From the NCBI GenBank assembly GCA_964036665.1, contig OZ038532.1, forward strand, positions 9,992,037 through 10,056,036: 64,000 bases of DNA. Reading direction: 5' to 3'. A model generated the notes under the pieces. The model did not search any database and had not been told where the DNA came from. It worked only from the letters and a program-made list of their open reading frames with translations. Shown here one piece after another: positions 56,556-64,000 of the stretch; position 1 is the stretch's first letter; the number at the start of each line of letters is the position of its first letter. The DNA comes from Gordius sp. MW1. Taxonomy: Eukaryota > Nematomorpha > Gordioida > Gordea > Gordiidae. A program made the translations under genes and the position numbers.

Positions 56556-57352
56556 TATTGGAAATCGTTGGCAGGGAACCTTGACTGGACGCCGTTGGCA
56601 AGGGGCTTATAGTGGCTCATTTGCAATGGGACTCGATCGCGCGAGCGTATCCCGGTTCGGCCATCCATTCTCATGTCCAACCATTCTCCAGTCCAATATT
56701 TTCCTTGGTCTCAACTGATCCAAATGCGGATGATGACTTTTCCCTAGGGCCCTAACATCGAACGAGCGCGCCCCGCTCCACGACCCAACAGTGCAGGCTT
56801 CGTTAATGGCCGAGAGGGATCTCAAATGGGACAAGGCCGTGGATATCGCCCTGGTCGGGAGGCAATCGGCGAAGGCCTAAGGGCAATGCACCAGCCAGTG
56901 GACGAGGCGTTTGCGGTCGACTAGATGAGGAGGGGCCCGAGTATGACCAGGTTTGGCCATGCATTAGATATTTTGACCATTTATTTATATATTAATAACA
57001 CTTTTATAACTTTTCTTGTGGACACGGGCGCCACCGTTACAATCGTGCCGGCCAACCTGTGGAAGGAGCGGTTACCGGTGCAAACAACTTCCGTATATGC
57101 GTTCGGCGGCAAGGAGATAAATATAATCGGTGACGTAAAAGCGCCATGGCCCGTCTAGGTTCCACCCAAGCGCCTGCCGCTGTTAGTGGCGGATATAAAG
57201 GGATTGCCTTTACTCGGAACGAATTGGGTAAAAGAGTTCGGGAAAGACATATGGGAGCTAGCCACATGAAATTCACGAACCGTCATGGAGCGTTACATAG
57301 TGAATTTCGTCGAGGAGAAGGCCCCAAAGGAGCCGGTCGTAACCAATAGACG
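56556..57352 (+). mobile_element. Gypsy-like protease fragment
   Basis: Plus-strand ORF 56925-57158 contains the retropepsin active-site motif FLVDTGATVTIVPANLW and the following FGGKEINIIGDV strand. After a frameshift near 57150 the frame reads LPLLVADIKGLPLLGTNWVK, the usual continuation toward RT in gypsy elements. The 5' portion is GC-rich and unreadable. No RT follows, and the sequence reverts to AT-rich DNA after 57352. Local GC is clearly higher than in the surroundings. Confidence 0.75.
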
Positions 57353-58199
57353 CGTCGCATGGGATGTGTAAAAAAAATAAAATCTTTTATTAACACTATG
57401 AATTAAGAAGGAAACATATTTTAATTTTTCTTTTTAATTAAATAAACACCAAATAAATTATAAAAGACACAAATAAAAGTCGAACTAATTTTGTAAGGGT
57501 TTTTTTACGAATCTTAAGTATATCTAGGCCAGGTCCGAGCCGACTAGTTTGTGTTAAGGCCCGTTCAGGCCCGGCCCGTTGTTTTATTTTAAAGCAGAAG
57601 CCCTTCTGAGCTCAGTTCGTCGGCTGAGCTTTTAAGCGCGCCCGTGGGTCGGGCCATGCATGTTTCTATACACAAACTAATGATTATAATAATTTTTATT
57701 TTTTACTTATATTATTTAAATTGGGATTAAAATTTAAGCTTGGTAACGGGTTAAAGGGGCTAAGATTTCCTTGGTTGAGGACCTTGGTCCCCTTGGTCCC
57801 ACCCTAGCTACGACACTGATTTAAACCAGACGGAAGGAAATCTAACAAATCCATTGGCTTATCAGAATGTAAAGCATTAAAAATTAAAGCATTTAAAAGT
57901 CAGTAAAGTTTTATTAAAAGCCTTATAGAATCTATAATTGAGATGTGTTTGCCGTGAAGTCCACACTTAGTGACATATAATGGGAAGAAAATGACGTTGT
58001 TTAAGTTAGTGCTTATGGAATGAAGAAGGAGAAAAAATAGAGAACATATAAAGCATTGTCTTAATATGCGATTCAAAAAGCGAGTTATAATATATTTTGT
58101 TCACGATTCACATTTCATTCACTGAACAAAAATTTGATTTAAAAAAATAAAAATGTTAACAGTTGTCATAAAATTCTCAAAATTTTGGATCGGGTAACT
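57353..58199. other. Intergenic DNA with a GC-rich hAT-like end
   Basis: At 57520-57665 GGCCAGGTCCGAGCCGAC, CAGGCCCGGCCCGTTG and GGGTCGGGCCATGCATG form a block very like 6280-6400 (both contain TTGTTTTATTTTAAAGCAGA). No gene seen. Confidence 0.5.
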
Positions 58200-58203
58200 T
58201 TAA

Positions 58204-60174
58204 CACCCGTTGGTTAGGTGGGGTCATGAGGACCCCAAGCTGTTTATAAATGTTGTACAAAATAAGTTAGTGATTGTTATAATTTCATTCTTACAGTAGC
58301 TTAATAAAATTTATCCTAGAATATCTCTGCAAAATTTGGCTTTTTTTTATCAAATAGTTTTAAAGATACAGCGTGTTTTAGATGCCCACCTTCCACAATA
58401 TGAAACAACAAAAAAAATTCAATATTTTTTTTTGAAGTTTTTATCATAAACCATTATTCTTAACCTATCTGTAAAGAATTTTTTCTAGACATTTCCTTTT
58501 ATTTGAGATATTTTACTTTTAAACTCAGATCTTAACATGTTTATTTTTCCTCGTGGTATTTAAAAGTGCTCATTTGCGTAAATTTTCCTGTGCATTTTGA
58601 TATCTTAACATGTCTAACATTAATAAGTGCTATATATTTGATATTTTATTTTTTGTCTGAAGATGGTATATAAATATAAAAAGATAAAATTTTATCAAGC
58701 GGTCCCATAAATAAACATTTAATATTAGTTTGAGGAGTTTATACTTTTTAGTTAATGTTATAGTAGTTTAGGAAAATCATATTAATAAACTTATATAATG
58801 TCTGTTTATAAAGTAACTGAATTAAAACAGATATGATAATTTAAAACAAATTAAATTTGATATTAAATATGTATAGAAAGTCTCATTTTTTACAAAATTG
58901 ACTGTTTTTATAGCCCTATATAATGTATGTTGTAAAATATTACATGAAGATTACTTTCATATTCTTAAATTCAACCTTATATGATGTATTTCTATTTTAA
59001 AAATCTTAAATTAAGTTATACAATAACAATAGAAACTTTTCTGTCTCAAAAAAAGTCACAACTTCAACAACTCTATTATTTGTTTTGATGTTTTTTTATG
59101 CCAGATTTACAAAAACCATGAGCCTATATTACCATTGTTTAATTATAAACTGACTATTTTTAACTTAAATTTTCAATATAAAATAATTTAATTTTTAAAC
59201 TAAGAAAATTTGTAGGAAATTTCATTTTTTACACAAAATTCACTATTTTTAGAGCCTCATAAAATTTTTGTTTTAAGATGTTACAATTAGATTTTTTTCC
59301 TATTCTTAATCTTCTATAATGCATTTTTATTAAAAAAATTTAGTTGAAGTCTAAAAATTAGAAAAATAATGGCTAAGAACAGTAGTAACTTTTTGACTTT
59401 AAAAAACATAGGGCCAAAAATTCCCTAAGTTTGGACATCTCTTTTTTTTGTTTTTAGGTTTTTTATGCCAAATTTTCTGTATTTATATGTTTATAATTCA
59501 TTTTAGTGTAATTTAGAATAGAAATAGACTATAATCATATTTAAAAAAACGACTAAAAGTTTTTTTACATCGCAGAATCTGTCTTTTAAGTATACTTGAG
59601 TCAAATTGTCATCTTCACCCTTATTTTATTTTTATCATATAAAATACAATCATATTACATTTAAATTTTCAATGTTTTTTACAATGTAACAATCATTTTG
59701 TTGATTTAAGTTAGCGTACACCATTAAGAAGTGAATATGTCAGGGTTTATTTATCCCCTGAACAGAGCTATAACTAACCCCGAGCACTTTTAAAATTTGT
59801 AGGATTTTTGATTTTTTGGAACTCAATTTATAAAAAAACTATAAGCTCTTTTTTCAATTTTCTTTCCTATAATAGAAATAGACTATAAAAATGTATTCCA
59901 ATAAAAAAATTATAAAAATCTTCATTAGTTTTTTTTAAAGTGGTTTACTTTTTTATGGCTATTTGGGCCCCGGTCTCCCTTAATTATAAAATTATAACCA
60001 ATTGTTTAAATACCCAAAGTAATGTATCAATTTACAGATAAGAGTCATAGTATTATGCTTTTAAAATTTTAAAAGTTTATATTAAAATACAACAAAGTAT
60101 AGCTATTTAAAGTTTGGGGTCATCATGACCCCCCTTACCATCCGTGTTAGGATTTTGACCTGACCAACGGAGGG
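58204..60174. mobile_element. piggyBac-like non-autonomous element with TTAA duplication
   Basis: TTAA at 58200-58203 and 60175-60178 flank inverted ends: left CACCCGTTGGTTAGG, right (reverse complement) CCCTCCGTTGGTCAGG. A palindromic GGGGTCATGAGGACCCC lies near the left end (58220-58236), and its counterpart GGGGTCATCATGACCCC near the right end (60117-60133), the latter separated from the tip by an extra ~30 bases. This asymmetric terminal/subterminal layout with TTAA is piggyBac-like. The 1.97-kb interior is AT-rich without transposase. It includes recurrent TTACAAAATTGACTGTTTTT-like phrases near 58890 and 59230. Confidence 0.85.
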
Positions 60175-60178
60175 TTAA

Positions 60179-60627
60179 GTAGGTAGAGCTTTACAAGTTA
60201 AGTAATTCGCCTATTGACGTCACTATGTTCATAGACTAATTTATTCTATGACTTGTTTCAAAATGTATTTCCTATTTGGGCCACATTTTGAAATGACAAA
60301 TCAAAATACACCACTATGATTGAATTGGACACCACTCTATGCTAAAACAAGTGCCACAATATTTTCTTAACGCCTCATTCATGAATTCATAGAATTTTTA
60401 TAACATAGGGAGGTGTCTTCACATTAGATATGATAATTCTACAATAGTTGTAATGGGTAATTATTATTATAAATTCATAAATTTTATCTCCAAACTTTTA
60501 CAAGGTATATATCTTTTGTTGTAAGGACTTTTGTAATGTATTTAGGCGACATTACGTCAACTTAATTTTGAGAATCGGGAGTAGCATTTTTTTCTTGGAA
60601 AAGAAAATATTTTTTGGCATGTTTTGC
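60179..60627. other. AT-rich DNA upstream of the secreted-peptide gene
   Basis: No gene or repeat recognised. Confidence 0.4.
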
Positions 60628-60635
60628 TATAAAAA
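60628..60635 (+). promoter_or_regulatory. TATA box of the secreted-peptide gene
   Basis: TATAAAAA followed by GGGAC, 71 bases before the ATG. With a start site ~30 bases downstream this gives a short 5' UTR of about 40 bases, as in many highly expressed small secreted proteins. Confidence 0.55.
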
Positions 60636-60698
60636 GGGACAAAATTTTACGATATATATTTCACTAATATATCCAATTTTCAAAGAGAATCGTTAAAA

Positions 60699-60913
60699 AT
60701 GTTGAAGTTGAATACTATCATTATCCTTGGTTTGTGTCTATTCCTACTAAATATGCAAGGTAAATTGTGCATTAAATCTAATTTAAGTCTTTATCCAATT
60801 CGATAATTAAAACTTTTCCCCTTCTTCATTTAGTTGTGAAAGCAGCTCCAAGTATTGAGATCATTTTTGATTATTTCATCAAATATAACTTAATATCAAT
60901 TAAAAATCACTAA
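60699..60913 (+). CDS. Putative secreted peptide, 2 exons
   Basis: Exon 1 60699-60759 encodes MLKLNTIIILGLCLFLLNMQ, a textbook signal-peptide hydrophobic core. A 74-nt GT-AG intron (60760-60833, phase 1) follows, with the acceptor after a pyrimidine-rich CTTCTTCATTTAG. Exon 2 60834-60913 encodes VVKAAPSIEIIFDYFIKYNL and six more residues to TAA, 46 residues in total. A plausible signal-peptidase site is VKA|AP (Ala24/Ala25), leaving a ~22-residue mature peptide without cysteines. A phase-1 intron next to the signal peptide, a TATA box and a short leader fit salivary, venom or antimicrobial-type peptide genes. Function is unknown. A further splice at CCAA|GTATTG into later exons is possible, so the C-terminus is less certain than the start. 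Confidence 0.55.
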
Positions 60914-62265
60914 ATTGTTTAAATTGATTCTTTATAAACAGATTGGGCCTCACTCAGTAAATTTTAATTCATGAACTTCTCTTCAAATTAAAATTGTTAC
61001 TTTAAAGCATAGGATAAAGTTTATAATGTAGCTTATATTACAGCGTTTACCTAAACTTTTGCTCGTATTCCTCGAGAAATACGAGCAAAAGTTTAGGTAA
61101 ACGCTGTATTTTATAAAAGCGATATAATATAAATAAAAAAGGGAAAGACTTGCTAATTAACTTTTAAACCTTTTAAGTGAGACAAGTAGATGAGCACATG
61201 AGTAAGCCTGAATTACTATAGATTTATAGAAATTAAACGAAATATCACTTAAATTAATATAAAAATTTACCGCTCCTTTAAACTTATATGACAACATTTG
61301 TAGGAAAGGAAGAAGAACATTTCAGTAAATAGCTTGATTTATGAAATATATAAAATTTACTTTTTTAAATCACTTGTTCTATAAAAAATGTTTTGTGTTT
61401 AGATAAGACTGGTACATATCTTGGTAATTTTAAGGCTTTTTTTATCGATTATTTCATATCAATATTTACACTTATAATGAAAAAATTGTTTTTTAAAATA
61501 TTAGGAGCAGTATTATATATCAACGGTAATTTTGATATACTTTCATTAATTTATTAGAATTCTTATTTTCTTATGCCTATATACCGCGAATTAGCCACAA
61601 AAATAGACAAAAAATTTAAAACTTTTTGATGGAATCTTATATTTAGATTAAAAATTACCAAAACATTATTAAGAAAATAAAAACTATTAAATTTGTTATT
61701 TCAATTTTTTATTTAATTATTTGTCACTATGAAATAAATAACCATGTTAAAAATAAACAACATTTGTTACTTTTATTTATGCCTTTCCAGTCAATGTTTA
61801 ATATATCTTATTTTCTATAATTTCAGGAGAACCAAACAATATGGAGGGACATATTTATTAATAATTAACACATTATATTCTAAAAGCAACCCAATATTTA
61901 ATTACAATTTTTGTAATGTTTTTCTTATAAATTATCTTAACCCATAAAAATAAACAAAATACGAGCATTAAACCATCTTTGCTACTATGTCAGTGATGTA
62001 TTTGTTATAAAATATTATTTAACGACGCTGTAACAGGAGACCGGACAATTTAGCAGATTTTTACTTTTTGCAAATGACAACCTATATATATTTTAAGAGA
62101 TTTAATAGAGGCATTAGAGGGCGTTATAAAATAATTATAGGCGCCCTCCCCCTCTTAATGAAATAAATCTTGGCTTCTTTGCAGGGTTCCCAAGCTAAAT
62201 TGTAGCTCTTGTTTATAAATCTCTTAAAAATATTCTTTAAGAGGGACAAAATCTTTCAAACCTAT
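60914..62265. other. AT-rich DNA containing a 70-bp palindrome
   Basis: Apart from the palindrome at 61039-61108, no gene is recognised. A 67-codon ORF (61744-61947) is hydrophobic by AT-richness and overlaps possible splice-like sites. I do not call it. Confidence 0.4.
61039..61108. repeat. 70-bp near-perfect palindrome
   Basis: Arms 61039-61069 and 61078-61108 (31 bases each) are perfect reverse complements: CAGCGTTTACCTAAACTTTT on the left, AAAAGTTTAGGTAAACGCTG on the right. The eight central bases CCTCGAGA include the palindrome CTCGAG, so only one base pair (61070/61077) is mismatched in the whole 70 bases. Confidence 0.97.
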
Positions 62266-62267
62266 AT

Positions 62268-62490
62268 AAAAACTCGGGCCTTCGGCCCTCGTGGGAAGGG
62301 GGAGAAGGGAAGGGGAGGAGGGGAAGGGAAGGGAAGGGAAGGGGGGACGACTTATCTATACTCCGTATAAATGTATCATATTTGCTATGCAATTTATGGG
62401 CGAGAAAGGTGGGAAGGGGCGATAATGCTAATAGGGGGTATTAAATGCCTAATAATTAATTAATTATTTATACAAATTTAATATTATAAC
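62268..62490 (+). repeat. R5 repeat end, inverted relative to 47974-48172
   Basis: Reads CTCGGGCCTTCGGCCCTCG, a GGGAAGGGGGAGAAGG run, CATATTTGCTATGCAATTTA, GGGCGAGAAAGGTGGGAAGG and AATGCCTAATAATTAATTAA. Same blocks as 47974-48172 in reverse order and strand. Confidence 0.85.
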
Positions 62491-64000
62491 TCCAAATATA
62501 TTTATGAACTATTCCCTTTATTCAAACTCCAATACAAATCAAATTCAAATTGCGTTGTTCACATAATACAAAAATAGTATATCGTTTGTAGGGAAATTAA
62601 TTAATGATTATATTCGATGATATTAACTCCTTTGTCCCTGATACGAATCTCTTCCTTTCTATGTCTTGCGCCAGTTGTTATTATCCCTCGAGTCTTTTAC
62701 GTTACTGCGCCAGTTGTTATATTTCCTTTGTTCCCCGCTTACTATCGTCCAGCATCTGGTAATTACCCCCATGCCTCTGATTGCTAGTCTTCAACGACTC
62801 TTTCCCCAAACTCATATATATGACATATATGACAATCACTTTGGCCAGTGGTGATATTTTCTAATGGTTAGCAGACAGTCAAATGGTATTAACAAGAACA
62901 AAATATTAATTTAATTTAAAAAAAAAAATTAAAAAAAAATTCCTTTTAGTTTTAAAAGAGGGCACAATTCTGAAACTACCCGCCCGATTCGCTCGAAACT
63001 TTACCCGTAGGTGCCCAGGGTGGCCAGGGGTAAAATAGCTTTTAGGAACACGTAGGAAGAGGTAATTATTAATTTAATCTTTTTCCCTTTAAATAGAGTA
63101 GGCCTCTCATATATATGTGGTATATAAACTCCCAAAATTAGTAAAGAATATACATTACTTTCGTAAAAATCATTATATTTGGCCTATGCTCATGCATATA
63201 TAAAATATGAACGCCTTCTATTTAATTAATACATTTGTTATTTCCGTGCGAATTAATTCACAATTCGCGCGTCATCACGAACGCGGGGTAAATGCGAGAT
63301 AGCGATTAAGAGAATTGATGTTAACCCTTCCCTTGCTTACCATATAATTCGACCCGAAATAATGAGCGATACATACATACACCTCAGTTATATGCAAAAT
63401 ATCGATTAATTTTATCTTAAAGGGGGAGAGAGGGAGTGGAGGGTTAAGCTTTATGATTAGTTGTTTTTATCAAGGTTACGACAACATAACCTATTATTGG
63501 GTTGTTATAAAATAAATGATACATATAAAAGAATATATATCATCTCCAGACAAATAATCGCGAATTTTTATTCAGGCCCATTTATTTATTTAACCACTTG
63601 ATAGTGATAAAATTCGTGCTCCATTTCAATATATAAAATTTATTTATCATATTAAATTAATCCTATAAATAAATAATACATAAATTAATCCTTAAATCGA
63701 ATTAACCACAACAAATGAGTATGACCTAAATACTAGTGGTAAAACCATTTTTAATTAGACCCCCCCCCCCTAAAAGATATCAAAATGCACAAGAAAATAA
63801 AATTTACGTAAATGAGAACTTTTAAAAATCATGAGGAAAAATAAACATAAAAGTTAAATACTCAAATAAAAAGATTAAGAAATTTAGAGAAAAGTAAGGG
63901 CAATGGCATAATATTACGTGGTAAATATTTTTGAGTATATAATTAAATTTCTTACACAATCATAAAATATTTAATGGGACCAATTTGTAGCAATCATATT
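62491..64000. other. Intergenic DNA with an R1 tail fragment at 62937-63050
   Basis: No gene recognised. 62937-63050 matches the R1 tail unit in minus orientation (CTGAAACTACCCGCCCGATT, GTGCCCAGGGTGGCCAGGGG). A short tandem GTTACTGCGCCAGTTGTTAT phrase occurs at 62668-62720 (GCGCCAGTTGTTAT twice). C10 run near 63760. Confidence 0.45.

Noticed and set aside
61744-61947. 67-codon ORF downstream of the secreted-peptide gene
   Set aside because: Hydrophobic only through AT-rich composition. The CTTTCCAG and TTTCAG sites inside it could be acceptors of later exons, but no continuation could be shown.

Overview
The window is nuclear DNA from an AT-rich invertebrate animal genome. A FEM1-family gene is essentially a metazoan signature, all recognised genes have GT-AG spliceosomal introns, and most of the remaining sequence is decayed transposable elements. 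I cannot name the species. Two genes carry extremely short introns (35-42 nt), a useful lineage clue, while the FEM1 gene has introns of 0.55-5.5 kb filled with repeats. Four host genes can be modelled. (1) 10400-11307 (+): a complete eight-exon gene for the Hsp90 co-chaperone p23, 212 codons. (2) 32805-32398 (-): a three-exon gene for a 111-residue RING plus C2HC zinc-finger protein. (3) 42337-52672 (+): a five-exon gene for an 890-residue FEM1-like ankyrin protein, a CUL2 ubiquitin-ligase substrate receptor. Its exon phases all agree and its C-terminal VHL-box is intact. (4) 60699-60913 (+): a small two-exon gene with a TATA box and a signal peptide, probably a secreted peptide. The first three touch protein quality control (Hsp90 cycle, ubiquitin ligation), but nothing suggests co-regulation. 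Layout: 1-5050 holds RTE-type LINE fragments and a gag-like pseudogene that was partly copied in inverted orientation. 5400-10145 holds two GC-ended hAT-like elements and repeat-free AT-rich DNA. 10400-11440 is p23. 12181-17038 is a ZBED-type hAT transposon with a perfect 8-bp target duplication; a second repeat (family R1) is inserted in it, and an internally deleted copy of the same hAT lies inside that. 18900-20262 is a piggyBac transposase pseudogene. 20267-25064 is a ZMYM-type hAT relic containing a small MITE, a hAT-like element (R2) and, inside R2, another hAT-like element (R3). 27120-31515 is a second R1 copy split by a strange 2.8-kb LTR-retroelement-like insertion with a 123-bp internal inverted repeat. 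32398-32805 is the RING gene. 34469-41330 has MITEs, a candidate short LTR element, a pogo-like MITE and a head-to-head pair of RTE fragments. 42337-52672 is FEM1 with MITE-rich introns. 54570-57352 is gypsy debris around a second R2 copy. 58204-60174 is a TTAA-flanked piggyBac-like element. 60699-60913 is the secreted-peptide gene. The rest is AT-rich DNA and repeat tails. No tRNA, rRNA or CRISPR was seen. All assignments rest on motifs and on reading exons by eye, without database searches.
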